Part shown: piece after piece, positions 53,159 through 64,000 of the stretch | Numbering within the stretch: the stretch's first letter is position 1 | How the letters are laid out: every line of letters starts with the position of its first letter | NCBI GenBank assembly: GCA_958295665.1 | Contig: OY282558.1 | Span: forward strand, 336,013,106-336,077,105 | Reading direction: 5' to 3' | Length of the DNA stretch: 64,000 nt | DNA from: Tipula vernalis | Taxonomy: Eukaryota; Arthropoda; Insecta; Diptera; Tipulidae | Program-made: the position numbers and the translations under genes | Notes under the pieces: generated by a model | What the model was told of the DNA's origin: nothing | Databases searched by the model: none | The model's input: only the letters and a program-made list of their open reading frames with translations

Positions 53159-54443
53159 GCAGGCCACACACGTACAGTTTTAACTGACAGTTTTAACTGT
53201 GCAGTTATAATTGTCAGTTTTAACTGTGAACTGAGATGCACACACACGTTCAGTCTAATCCTTCAGTTATTATCATAGATTTGAATGAGCGGAACGATTT
53301 GTCTGCTCTCGGTGTGGTTTTTTTAATATTAAAAAAATTAAATAAATAAATTCTAAAAAGTGGTGCAAGAATTGGCTTCAAAAACGAAATTTAACTTCCC
53401 ATATAAATTTATTAAAAGAAATAAGTGAAGAAGAACCACTAGATTCAGGCTCTTAATGAATCTGATAATACTACTGGCCGGTACAAGATACATACTATCC
53501 GGGCTCATTGTTCTCCCTCCTAGAAGGTGAACTCTTTGCTGGAAAATGGCTGAGCATTGGCACAGAACATGTTCCGCTGATTCCACTTCCAGATCACAGA
53601 AGCGGCATCCATCTGTCGTACTTAGGCCTATCTTCTTAAGGTGATACCTTAAGGGGACTTGACCTGTGTCCTCACAGGCTAGTAAGTAGCCTCAACTCAG
53701 GTTTCCTAAGTTCAAGACACACCTTAACCCTGACAGACGAAGGTGATATAAATTTCTTCGCCTGTCGTAAACCTGGAATTCTGGGCCAGTAGGAGGACTT
53801 TTGAAGATCCTCCCAGCGTTTTACCGCTGCTCTAATGTGTCCCTTAGTGACGCCGCAGAAGGGTTCTGGCCAATAAATGGAGAGGCAGAACCCTCACGGG
53901 CGAGGCCATCAGCTGCATCGTTTCCTTCGATTCCAGAATGACCTGGCACCCACAAAAGTGTTACCTTGTTTGAGCCTGCCAGATGTTTAATAACCTTCAG
54001 ACAATCCCATACCAGCCTTGACTCAACGGTACAAGACCTAAGAGCCTTTAAGGCCGATTGGCTGTCTGATACAATATAAACCTTTGCATCGTTTAGGCCT
54101 TTTGCTATGCCTATCCTAGCGCAAAGTTCTATAGCATGTAGCGTTTGCATGAAAATTATATAAATAGTCGAACTAGTTTTGTATAATTCAATGTTTTAGT
54201 TATTATAGGACACGTCCTCTCATCTCAAAATTCCGACACAAAACTGAGAACTGTGCAGTTAAACCCCCACACACGTTCAGTTGAGTTAATCATTTCAGTT
54301 AAAAATATAAAAATTTTAAAGTTCTCAGTTAAACTGTACAGTTAAGTTTAACTGAACTGAAATACCCACACACGTACAGTTTAAACTGACAATTTAACTG
54401 TACAGTTAAAACTGTCAGTTAAAACTGTACGTGTGTGGCCTGC
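53159..54443. mobile_element. TIR DNA transposon with subterminal CAGTTTTAACTG repeats, nested in the Helitron
   Basis: Both ends carry GCAGGCCACACACGTACAGT followed by TTTAACTGACAG in inverted orientation; 41 bases match perfectly and similarity continues to about 70. Several palindromic CAGTTTTAACTG copies follow, and CACACACGTTCAGT recurs inside at about 53243 and 54270. It interrupts the Helitron helicase frame (QHL before, LTLTTNMRSEG after). No transposase remains; the middle is taken by a LINE fragment. The target duplication is unclear: flanks are CATCTTAA and CTTACTCT. The superfamily is not assigned (hAT or P-like are candidates). Confidence 0.8.
53345..54150 (-). pseudogene. LINE RNase H and C-terminal fragment, nested in the TIR element
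   Basis: 54150-53821 encodes an RNase H (TLHAIELCARIGIAKGL, IVSDSQSALKALRS, LLWVPGHSGIEGNDAADGLA). After frame changes, YWPRIPGLRQAKKFI, RYHLKKIGLSTTDGCRFC and VESAEHVLCQCSAIFQQR lead to 53353. This is the end of ORF2 of an RNase H-bearing LINE (I/R1-like group), 5' truncated as is usual for incomplete reverse transcription. It is the innermost layer of a three-level nest. Confidence 0.75.
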
Positions 54444-55009
54444 CTTACTCTTACAACAAATATGCGTAGCGAGGGGCAGAGTGAGCACAACAAAATTGCC
54501 TTCCGTACATGGAAATTTATGAAGAGGACACAATTCAGATACCCCAGATTTAATGAGCACAATCTTCGGATACGTTGAGAACCAATCAATCAAGAAGTTA
54601 TCAAATAGACTCATCGTTGCACCTACCAACCAAGATCATCAATGCAATGATTGGCGAGCCAATGATCTACTACAGCACCGATTCCATCAACTCGGAGGAT
54701 CCAAATGATTGTCTCAATATTCCCGTCGAGTTCTTGAATGAGCAGACACCATCGCGCATGCCTCCCAATGTTCTACTGCTCAAGAAAGGAGTGATTGTCG
54801 GTATCAGCCTTCAATCCTCAGTCTTTTCGCATGGGCAGCTTTATGTTGCACTATCCCGTTCACGAATTTCTGCTCAAGTAAAGATCATCATTGAACCAAA
54901 CATACAGCAAGGCCCACTACTTACCGATGAACGACACTTTACTCGCAATGTTGTACGAGAGAGAAATTTTGCGATTAATAAATCATACTCATGTACCAAA
55001 ATTGAATAA

Positions 55010-56917
55010 ATCAGATAATGTACATGATTAAAAAAATTGATTTGATCATAATTCTCATTGAACTCATTCAAAAGACATTTTACAGAAATTCTCAAAATAT
55101 CTTAGATCCACGAGATACTCTGACCTATTTTGGTAGTATAACATACTAAATCGGACAATTTTATCGCGTTAAGGTGCTGCTGTTTACGATCTATTTTGGC
55201 AGCATATAGCATACTGTTTTAAATAAAATTCACGTGACAGACTAAGACCTTTATATTACAGAAGATAGATTTTCGAACAAAGGAAACGGGCACCGAAGTC
55301 GCCTCAGAACAACCTATCTTTAAAGTATGCACAATCACCCAAAAACTGGACGATTGCTTACGTTTTCTTAGGCAATTCGACATAACGCATAATCGGATAA
55401 AAAATGACAGCTTTTTTGTATCGTCACAAATTATATTCCTCAAATAATGCTTTAATAGTGCTTTTTAAGCAAAACTATTTGCTTGAGCAAACGAATCAGA
55501 ATGGGTATTCATTAAGCGAAAACCCAATGGTTTTACGAGACCTTCAAACGTATCTCTGGTCAATATTGATTGCATTTTTGAGTATATTTTAACAACTTTC
55601 CCGAATCAAAAACGTACCCAAGTTTCGTTTGTTAAAATAACACGTATTATGAATCACGGACCGTCCTTAATTTATTACGATACTCAATTTTGACCTCTTT
55701 AACGTCAAGTTTGACAGGCCTGCTATAGAAACCAATGTATATACTCATAAACGTCGGAATATATTTAGCGAATAATCGTATCGTTATCAAATATGGAAAT
55801 ATATGTACGTACAATATGTAATCTAATACTCGTAAATATGTATAATAAAAATTCTCTAATGTATGTGTATACCGTGAGTCGTTAGGAATGTTGAATGAGT
55901 CAGGAGTTTTTCCTGTATTTAGTTGTAGAATTTTAACAAAGCAACCTAAAATGCGGAATAATTTGTGGCGGTAGTTTTTCGGTATTTTGCTGTTCATATT
56001 ATAGAGTATATGATTACTCAGATTGGTATTATATCAAAGCTTTTGAATAATACATACCTATTACATTACAAAGGGTAATTAAAAAATAAATTATGAAAAT
56101 AACATTGCGGTTAGAAAAATACCATATTATTGTTGTTGTTCTGTATGTGCTTTTATATATAATTACGTATATCAATTTCCAAATCAAAAAATGTGTTAAT
56201 TTCGGGACCAACCACAAAAATAAATTCAAAATCCTCTTATTCTAGTTAATAGTTCATAAGTGATGTACATTTTTAAATGATTTTTGAACCAATGTGGTTT
56301 AAACATTTTTTTTTGTAAGTCATTCGCACTTAAATATATGCACACACACACACACGAGTGCATAAATACAAAAATGTTAATACATTGGAAAAAGTTTCCA
56401 GTGTGAAATAATGGAAATTGTAATTTTAATTTTTATGTAGTACATATAAGATAAAATAATACAGTAATTTAATTTTCGGAACAAAAAAGAAAATAACAAT
56501 TTTTTGATGTACATACTCGTACTCACAACAAGCTTTCCTTTTAATTTGAAACTTAATTAAAATGTATATTACATATATAATTATGTACCATACATTGTGT
56601 ACATGATACTTCAAAAAGATTTTCGAACGTCAAAGCTAATATGTACGTACATATATAATTGAAAATGAGTTTTGACTTATTTTCTTGTTTTCAAATTTTC
56701 TGAATTAAATAAACTTTGTCCTCTTTTTATAATTATCTCAAAAGGAACTCAATAGAAGAACTTTACATAAACATAGAGATAAACAGTTGCTCTCAGAAGT
56801 AAGTAAAAACACTGAGAAAAAATTACCGTTAATGCTTTAATAGTATAGTATTCAACAAGCATATAATGATAGCTGTTATTCACGAAGATGATGTTTACTC
56901 ACATGAAATTAGTCTTT
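55010..56917. other. Non-coding, with a CA microsatellite and a MITE fragment
   Basis: No gene is recognised. A 116-codon minus-strand frame (55997-55647) lacks known motifs and is probably chance. A (CA)n tract lies at about 56341-56355. At 56850-56905 the sequence TTCAACAAGCATATAATGAT followed by AGCTGTTATTCACGAAGATG matches half of the hairpin at 62296-62420. Confidence 0.5.
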
Positions 56918-57876
56918 TTATTCAATATAATCTCCCTCAACTTCAATACACTTATTCCAATGATCCTCCAATAATTTTATACCATCTCTGTAATGATTTT
57001 CCGGAAGCTCTGCAAAATACTGTTCCACGGCTACAATAGCTTCATAATTCGACGAAAAACGCTTTCCACGAAGGAATTGTTTTAGGTTTCAGAAGAGATA
57101 GTAATCGCTGGGAGGCAAATCTGATGAATACGGTGGATGTTCAAGCAATTCGTGCTTTAATTCGTTCAATTTAGCAATCGTCAAATGACTCGTGTGAACG
57201 TGCATATTGTCCTGATGAAAAATTATTTTTCTTCTGTAAAGCGGGTCTTTTCTCACGAATTTTATTATCCAACTGATCCAAAAGGTTGCAATAATATTAA
57301 GAATCAATTGTTTTACCTTTTTTAAGATAATCAATCAACAAAATCAATTTTGCATCCCAAAAAACTGATGCCATGACCTTTTTTGTCGATCGTTCTGACT
57401 TTACCTGTTTTGGAGCTTCAGTCCACTATAAACGTTCTTGTTTCCCTTCAAACTACGCTGAGAAATGTGTTTTTTTTTTGAATTGTTAACAAATGCGGCA
57501 TCAGTTTTCCAAACAGTTTTTTCATACGTAATTCTTCATGTAAAATATAGAGTACTCGTTCGTCTGAAATGCCTATGATATCATCAATTTCACGCTTAGT
57601 CAAACTTGAATCTTCGCAAACAACATTATACACATGCTCAATGATTTCTGGTATTGTTGCACTTTTTGGACGTCCACTACGTGGTTCATCTTCAACGCTT
57701 GAACGACCACGTTTAAACTCTAAAACCCATCGATGCATAGTTGGAAATGAAGGAGCAGATTCCTTAAACACTTTTACCGTTTTTATATGAATTTCTGTTG
57801 CTGTTAAACCTTCCAAAACAAAGAATTTTATCACTGCACGATATTCGGTTTTTGCCATTGTTAACGAATACGACAC
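56918..57876 (-). pseudogene. Tc1/mariner (mariner) transposase, frameshifted
   Basis: 57876-57448 opens with the N-terminal helix-turn-helix region (EYRAVIKFFVLEGLTATEIH, FKRGRSSVEDEPRSGRPKSA, DIIGISDERVLYILHEELRM). After a frame change in a T-run near 57475 comes SVFWDAKLILL with the first catalytic Asp. 57334-57089 then has IIFHQDNMHVHTS and PPYSSDLPPSDYYLF, giving D-x34-D, the mariner signature. A further frame change leads to LKQFLRGKRFSSNYEAIVAV and a stop at 56918. Length, about 320 codons, is close to normal (about 345). At least two frameshifts inactivate it. Terminal repeats were not recognised; a family C hairpin and an LTR abut the two sides. Confidence 0.88.
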
Positions 57877-57951
57877 GTCAACTTCTAATGACTTGTAAAT
57901 AAAGAATGAATTGCCAGATCAAAATAAAAATTTGTGTGTGTATTCATTATT

Positions 57952-58384
57952 TTAACGGTGACACCTAGTGTATATTAGAATAAGTTAAATTAATAGCTCA
58001 ATGTTAAACTGTACTAAAATGGAATTTTCCATGATAAAATTCTTCTACACTATTCTAACTAGAAAAATCATGAGTTTTCTAGAAGTTTGGTTTGTGTATT
58101 TAAAAAGGCAAACGAAGTCGAATCGGATTAATAGTATTTGGAAAGCTACAGTGTGAAGATTAAAAAGTAATTAAAAAGTGATTTAAAAAGTGTTGTAGTG
58201 CGAAATAAAAATTATAAGTGAACAGTAAAATTTGAGAATAATTTATATAAAGTGATTTTGTGAATTTTTATTGCAACTGTGTTGTAATAAATTTTGTGAA
58301 ATAAATAAATTCGTTGGAGATAAATTAAATTGATTTTGTCAATCCAGTGATACGAACCTTATTTGACAAGGCAAAGACGTAACA
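57952..58384 (+). repeat. LTR family B, copy 3
   Basis: Plus orientation, from ACGGTGACACCTAGTGT to AAGACGTAACA. The promoter box is altered to TATTTAAAAAGG (about 58098). It begins next to the mariner start and ends about 6 bases before the hAT-related flank. No internal sequence is present, so it appears to be a solo LTR. Confidence 0.8.
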
Positions 58385-59058
58385 ATATTGTTACTAGAGG
58401 GTTTGTCCCGGGATTTGCCGCCCGAGAATTCTCGGTAATTTTCGATATTTCACATTTCCCGTTTCCCGGGAAAAATAAAATAATTTCCCGGGAAAATATT
58501 AAATTCAAAGAATTATTTGTGTATATATTTTATTATATTAGGATATTTATTTATTTAAAATAAAAATATATCTATATGTCTACAAAGCTTGTTTTTTCTC
58601 CTAATATATTAGAATACGTAGACAACAATTTTAACCTTATTATATATTTTATATTCAAAACTATTCATTAATTATTGATACATTTATAATATATAAAACA
58701 ATATAAATTGTTGCTTCACAGTAAATTTTACTATAATCATAACAGTACACTGAAATATGTTTCTATACATTAAATTTACAAATAATAAAAGCACAATCAT
58801 AACCAAACTATATTTTCATGATCATTTTTATGTGTCTCTAATGTCAGTCAGATGTCATCTATAATATCGAAAAATGTAAAAATCAAATTATAACCTTTTC
58901 CGAACATGCCCTTAGTTTCTTTGTAATACTGGCAACACTAATTTAATAAAATTTATTTCGTTCAATTTAGTTGTTTCAAGTGGTTAAGTTGTAAGTTTAA
59001 TTTACTATTTTCTTTAATCCAAAAACTAATTTCTTCTCGCCAAAACACCGTTTTAATC

Positions 59059-60882
59059 ATGGCTGATTCTGTCTGGAAATATTTTTCAAAAGAAAAAGGA
59101 GGCGAACAAGCGAAATGTGCGAATAAATTATTAAGTTGTTAGGGCTCGTCAACCAGTGGATTAATAAGACATTTGCAACATATTCATAACATTAATATTA
59201 AGAAAAGAAACTCAAATGACGATCAAATTGCTGGTCCAAGTAACGTTGAGATAATCCCTGCAAAAGCGAGTAAGTCTCTCACATCATTTTTTTCTAAGAA
59301 ACAGTCTTTAGCAGAGGTAGTGGCCAGACTTGCGGTCGTTGATGGATTTTCAATCCACGGAATATGCAAAAGTGAGTTCATTCGTCAAGCATTAAGTGAA
59401 AAACAATATCATCTTCCAAAAGGTAAAAACAATGTGATGAAACTAATTCAAGACTATTGTGCTGTGGCAAAAAGTGAAGTTATTGTAAAAATAAAATCAC
59501 ATAAAGAAAAGAGTGGAAAATTTAGTTTGATGAATGGACAAGTCTACGCAATCCAAGATATTTGAATATCAATATTCATTTCAATAAGTTATTTATTAAT
59601 CTAGAACTGGTTAAAATTCATGGAAGCTGAAGTAACAATTGACCTGGTTTATGCGAAACTTTCAGAGTTTGCAATTATTGCTTCATATGTTGTTGCATCA
59701 ACCACTGACGCGGCTGCAGTAATGATCAAATTTGGTAGATTGTCTGATTTTATACACCAATTATGTTATAACCATTGCAAACACTTGGCCGTATTAGACG
59801 TTATTTTAAAAAAAATGAAAATCCTAATGTTCGTCACAGTGATTCTTTAGAAAATGAATCTAGTTTTTCCAGTGGCAACTCTAACGAATCTGAAACTAAA
59901 AGTGATAATCTAAATGATTTCGAACCCCAAATATGTGAAAGATATGAGATAAATGCGGCTTTACAAATGGTTAGAAAAATAGTTAAGTTTTTTAAACTTT
60001 CGCCAAAAAGAAATTCGATTTTACAAGACCATGTAAAAGTAGAGCACGGAATTGAATTTAGTTTACTGCTAGATTGCCGGACCAGATGGAACAGCATTGT
60101 GACAATGGTTGAACGATTTTTAAAAGTGACGGACTCAGTGGAAAAAAGCATTAAATGACTTGAACTCCCTAGAGCTTTTTAACGATATTTATATTTCAGT
60201 TTTGAAAAATATTTTTACCGTTCTTCAACCAATCAAAATAGTTGCAGAGGCATAAGGTATACGTGATGCAAATTTGATTACAGCTGATGCAATTCTAAAA
60301 TTTTTATTTGATTCCCTGCGTGACAATAATGATGCAATTTCAAAGGAGATGTTGCTAGCTCTGTCTGATCGCGTTAAAGAGCGAAGAAATCAAGATCTTG
60401 TGACTTTCATTAAATACCTTCAAGCACTCGATTTGCATTCAACTGCTACTCCTGAGCTACCTTCATCATCAAAAGCTACAATTATTCGTTATGCGAATGA
60501 CTTAATTAATCGATTATTCAGTGAAGATGTTGATATTGAAATTGAAAGTGAATCGTCTGAAGAGGATGATCGTTTAACAGTTACAAATATTAAAGACTGA
60601 TTGGCAATAGCTATAAATGCAGCATATAAACCTAAAAAGTGTGTTACAACTAAAGATTCTTAAAAAGATCTCAAAAAAGAATTTCAAATGTATGAGATGG
60701 GAAATATTACAAATAATTTACAAACGCTGCTAGATGCCCTAACTTGCATACAACCAACCTCAATAGAAAGCGAGAGAGTATTTTCATTGTCATCTAATTT
60801 CTGCACAAAACGAAGATCGTCACTTAATGACTTATCGCTAGACTGCCTCACATTTTTAAAAAGTTATTTCATAAATAAATAA
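59059..60882 (+). pseudogene. hAT-superfamily transposase with BED zinc finger, broken
   Basis: From ATG at 59059: MADSVWKYFSKEKGGEQAKC and CANKLLSC, a stop, then GSSTSGLIRHLQHIHNI, together forming a BED zinc finger (C-x-C... H-x3-H). 59173-59562 gives KSLTSFFSKKQSLAEVVARL and LAVVDGFSIHGICKSEFIRQ. Later come HQLCYNHCKHLAVLD (about 59755), RYEINAALQMVRKIVKFFKL and LDCRTRWNSIVTMVERFLK (to 60158). 60688-60879 is the C-terminal dimerisation domain (CIQPTSIESERVFSLSSNFC, RSSLNDLSLDCLTFLKSYF). There are four to five stops or frame changes. CCCGGGA-rich sequence at 58393-58500 may be near its left end; the right end was not defined. Confidence 0.85.
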
Positions 60883-61099
60883 GTTCAAAAAATGTTTACT
60901 TGTTCAAGTAAAATTAATTTTTTCTCAATATATGGTATATTCAAAATCAAATGAATTTTTTCTTAATATTTTCAAATGAACTATTTATTGTTTATATTAT
61001 ACTTTTTATTTTTTGAAATAAAATAACATTTTTAAAATAAATTTCGTTTTGTTATTAAAATTCAATTGCGGTTGGCGTGAAAATAATTGTAGTAGTAAT

Positions 61100-61589
61100 T
61101 GTTACGTTTTTCCCTTGTCAATTAAGGTTCGTATCACTGGATTGTGAATAATACAAAATTAATTTAATTTATCACCAACGAATTTATTTATTTCACACAA
61201 AAATTATTACAACACAGTTTATTAATAAAAATTTACAAAATCACTTTATATAAATTATTCTCAAATTTTACTGTACAATTATAATTTTTATTTCGCACAA
61301 TTTTACTATTCACTTTTACTTTTTATTTCCACAAAACACTTTTTAAATCACTTTTTAATTCCTCTTTAATCTTTACTCTATCGCTTACCAAATACTAATC
61401 AGCCAATTCAACTTCGTTTGCCTTTTTATATACACAAACCAAACTTCTAGAAAGCTCATCACTTTTCTAGTTAGAATAGCGTAGAAACATTACGTAACAA
61501 TTTTATCATAGAAAATTCCATTTTAGTACAGTTAAACATTGAGCTATTAATTTAACTTATTCTATTACACACTAGGTGTCACCGTCACA
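61100..61589 (-). repeat. LTR family B, copy 4
   Basis: Minus orientation; on the + strand it runs TGTTACGTTTTTCCCTTGTC to CTAGGTGTCACCGTCACA. It is longer than the others (490 bp) owing to small insertions. It lies in tandem with copy 5, with 8 bases (ATATGTAT) between. Confidence 0.8.
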
Positions 61590-61597
61590 ATATGTAT

Positions 61598-62040
61598 TGT
61601 TACGTTTTTGCCTTGTCAAATAAGGTTCGTATCACTGGATTGTGAATAATACAAAATCAATTTAATTTATCTCCAACGAATTTATTTATTTCACAAAATT
61701 TATTACAACACAGTTTATCAATAAAAATTCACAAAATCACTTTATATAAATTATTCTTAAATTTTACTAATCACTTTTACTTTTTATTTTACACTAAAAC
61801 ACTTTTTAAATCACTTTTTAATTCCTTTTAATCTTTATACTATCGCTTACCAAATATTACTGATCCAATTCGATTTCGTTTGCCTTTTTATATACAAAAA
61901 CCAAACTTCTAGAAAGCTCATGATTTTTCTAGTTAGAATAATGTAGAACAATTTTATCATGGAAAATTCCATTTAGAACAGTTTAACATTGAGCTATTAA
62001 TTTTAACTTATTCTATTACACACTAGGTGTCACCGTCACA
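61598..62040 (-). repeat. LTR family B, copy 5
   Basis: Minus orientation; on the + strand it runs TGTTACGTTTTTGCCTTGTC to CTAGGTGTCACCGTCACA, with a TATATAcAAAAA box. Two same-facing LTRs with no internal region suggest nested or tandem solo LTRs. Confidence 0.8.
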
Positions 62041-62112
62041 GTATAAATTTTGATTGCTCTGCTGGTTAATAGGTGTTACTTTCAATACTTTTCAACCAAC
62101 CTGTAAAATAAT

Positions 62113-62680
62113 TTCCGTCGACATTTTGACGTCTTGGTTTAATAATAATGAAAATGGCAAGAGATTACTAGATAAAATTTCAAAAATGAAATTTGTATTT
62201 GGTAGTAGTGAATAATGGGAGAAGGGACTACTAGATAAACTAACAGTGAATAATGAATATCATTATAATTGAAGAAATGAGTATGTTACACGTTAGTCGT
62301 GGACAATAGTATATTATTCAACGAGCATATAATGATAGCAGTTATTCACGAAGATGAAGTTTACATCTGAGTGAATAACAGCCATTATATGCGAGTAGAA
62401 TACGATACTTTGTCCACGACCGATAAAAAATTGTGTTTTATTATCAAATCCTTTAAATAAACCTAAAAAAATTTACGTCGATATTTTGACGTCTCAATTT
62501 AATAATAATGAAAATGGTAAGAGACTACTAGATAAAATTTCAAAAATGAAATTTTTATTTGGTAGTAGTGAATAATGGAAGAAGGGACTACTAGATAAAC
62601 TAGCAGTGAATAATGGATATCATTATAATTGAAGAAGTAAACGTATAATGAGTATATTATACGTTAGTCGTGGACAAAAA
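62113..62680. repeat. Direct repeats of MITE family C
   Basis: Two copies about 360 bp apart share GTCGA.ATTTTGACGTCT, AATAATAATGAAAATGG, AGATAAAATTTCAAAAATGA, TTTGGTAGTAGTGAATAATG and GGGACTACTAGATAAACTA. Each ends near ACACGTTAGTCGTGGACAA-like sequence. Copy one is followed by the hairpin at 62296-62420; copy two ends near 62680. A reverse-oriented fragment lies at 40790-40900. No gene is present. Confidence 0.75.
62296..62420. repeat. 125 bp hairpin within MITE family C
   Basis: GTCGTGGACAATAGTAT...TATAATGATAGCAGTTATTCAC (62296 onward) pairs with GTGAATAACAGCCATTATAT...ATACTTTGTCCACGAC (ending 62420) around a short AGATGAAGTTTACATCTGA loop that is itself partly palindromic. One arm recurs at 56850-56905. 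Confidence 0.75.
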
Positions 62681-62869
62681 CTATTTATTAACGAGTAAAT
62701 TTAATTTTTTTTTTAACTTTGTTGAATATAGAAGAATGTAAAGCACAGATATTTCTAATTTTATTTTATTTTAAATAAATGTTATTTATTTATTTTATGT
62801 ACATAATTACAGACTAGTCTTCTGGACTAATGAGCAATCTGATTCTGACTTAATTTACTAACTTATATT

Positions 62870-63095
62870 AATCTAAGGGTTCTTCCCATTCGAGTTCCTT
62901 AGCGTCTGGTAAATTGAGTACACCATATCTTTTTAGTGTACTTTAGGGCAGCATAATGCTGTGTAACGGTTTCTTATCGTCTACTATATTTTGGAAAATT
63001 ATTGGATCACGGAAACCGTTAGCAGATCTCCTGATGATTCAGTGATGGAGTAGCATTTTGCCGGCTAGATGACAATCGGTTCGTTGTAGGATTTT
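62870..63095 (-). pseudogene. Unidentified coding remnant
   Basis: One minus-strand frame reads DCHLAGKMLLHH, a stop, RRSANGFRDPIIFQNIVDDK, KPLHSIMLP, a stop, then TLKRYGVLNLPDAKELEWEE followed by PLD and a final stop. Only two stops in about 70 codons and the strongly protein-like composition suggest a decayed gene end. I do not recognise it; a transposon origin is likely from context. Confidence 0.3.
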
Positions 63096-64000
63096 ACTTT
63101 ATTTTATTAACACACGCACACACATTAATGACTACTAACCATATTTTAACTCGTTCACTTGTTCGTTGCCTCATATACTGCTAAACTTAGATGTTGATCC
63201 ACATTTCCATTTTCCCATCCTCTTAATTGTATTGTGCGTTACTATTATAAACACCCCTTTTAAATGTTTTGTTGAAGTTAAACCATCATATCACTGTTTA
63301 TTTTAGTTTTGCATTTTAATTTTTTTACTAGTTACTAAAACAATAACGAAACTTCCGACCCCACATAAGCAATCAAACATTTTAAAGCAAATGACATCTA
63401 ACGCACGAATTATTTTTCACCATTCAACACCTTTAACATTCGCAAAATTCAATAAACACCGTTTTTTTTTCAATAACCAAATATTTAATTAAAGTTGCAA
63501 ATAAATTGTTGTATCAGTAAATTAGCAATATAATAAATAACTTATATGTAATTAGAAAAGTAATACTATATCTGCTTTAAGCAAGAAAAAAAAATGAATG
63601 TAATGCGTAGAATCATGACCCTTGTTCAGTTATAATTTAAATTCACTAATAATTATTATGAATGGATGGACATAAACAACATTATCTTATGTATGTAATT
63701 AATATAACTATTGTATATATATATAAACAAATTAATTAATTAAATTATCCTGCGTTAGTAGATTAGTAAATAGATGTATATTAATTGATTGAAATGTTTT
63801 GTTTTTGTTTTAAAAATTTATTTTTTACTGTTTTTCCGCGGACGTTTTGAAACTCTATTTGAATTGTTTAGCTTACTGTTCCAAGGTCATGCTTTACATA
63901 TTTAATGTATCACTTTTATTTACTTAGAAAGATCGTATAACAAACTAAACTAAACTAGTAACCTGTTTGTGCCACAGTTAGATTTGAACCCATTTCTAAA
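63096..64000. other. Non-coding, nothing recognised
   Basis: AT-rich sequence with a short CACACGCACACACA stretch near 63110 and TATATATATAAAC plus TTAATTAATTAA near 63715-63745. No gene or clear repeat was seen. Confidence 0.5.

Larger units (their letters stand above)
50842..55009 (+). pseudogene. Helitron Rep-helicase gene, heavily broken and interrupted
   Basis: In order: N-terminal charged region (about 50842-51180); zinc-like segment LNCQFCGAKHFEGEHPSDGR (51270-51345); NNAVSFASMGAKLVD...TGRGPYVFKIHGQMYHR (51405-51510); a Rep N-domain at 52070-52330 (QWSVDSYLQLEVNNLNYIRQ, KRLRAEQYQGL); the Rep HUH region at 52385-52570 as QKRGLPLAHILV, where the first His of HxH is Leu; the helicase start SFGKTFLHNTLMSYFRGKGQ (52725-52790); Walker B LIVIDEITMLPK (52925-52960); and a C-terminal part at 54645-55009 (GEPMIYYSTDSINSE, SVFSHGQLYVALSRSRI). 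It has multiple frameshifts, internal deletions and a 1.3 kb insertion at 53159. Helitrons move as rolling-circle elements; this copy cannot. Confidence 0.88.

Noticed and set aside
55647..55997. 116-codon minus-strand open frame
   Set aside because: No domain, AT-driven Tyr/Ile/Leu-rich composition, and no supporting neighbour; most likely chance.

Overview
This is AT-rich animal DNA, almost certainly from an insect and probably a fly or close relative. The grounds are spliced introns, an rdgA-type diacylglycerol kinase, and a dense set of insect transposon families. There is no operon structure, no rRNA gene and no credible standard tRNA gene. Only two exons look like host coding sequence: 18253-18470 and 20884-21141, both on the + strand. 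They are joined in phase 0 and encode the MARCKS-like basic stretch and the start of the catalytic domain of a DGK zeta/iota (rdgA) type kinase. I recognised no further exon of this gene, so the window appears to lie inside its introns: at least 18 kb upstream and about 43 kb downstream of the exon pair.

The remainder is a layered graveyard of mobile elements. 0.9-5.2 kb: a decayed Jockey LINE (-) and a second RNase H-bearing LINE (+). 5.2-10.7 kb: a fold-back repeat, then broken minus-strand transposon genes, including a DUF6570-like protein and a zinc-ribbon/PPELHL protein that may be a DDE recombinase relative. 10.87-16.17 kb: a young Ty3/gypsy element whose two 1.6 kb LTRs face opposite ways, with part of integrase duplicated. 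16.3-17.1 kb: further transposon pieces, including a Helitron N-terminal repeat domain. 18.5-20.9 kb: the DGK intron, nearly filled by a palindromic 147 bp satellite with a three-unit higher-order period.

23-29 kb: hairpin elements and an insect transposon with convergent transposase-like and DUF4806 genes, cut by a 618 bp retroposon with a 21 bp target duplication. 30-31.4 kb: a second palindromic satellite, of 172 bp units with a 517 bp trimer period. 34.3-39.1 kb: LTRs of one family with a SAP-domain gag, a LINE RT fragment and a BEL/Pao pol. 41-46 kb: a transposon gene resembling DUF7869 genes, split by a LINE with a nearly whole ORF1, next to a small fold-back carrying hammerhead-ribozyme-like motifs.

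46.24-49.49 kb: a PIF/Harbinger element complete at both ends (TAA target duplication, 15 bp TIRs) with MADF and DDE genes, both lightly broken, and an internal 226 bp palindrome. 50.8-55.0 kb: a dead Helitron interrupted by a TIR element that itself holds a LINE fragment. 56.9-62.7 kb: a mariner, three more LTRs of the 34.8 kb family, a hAT transposase pseudogene and hairpin MITEs. Most coding regions are broken. The gypsy LTRs and the Harbinger element look youngest. All family names come from motif recognition by eye, without database searches.
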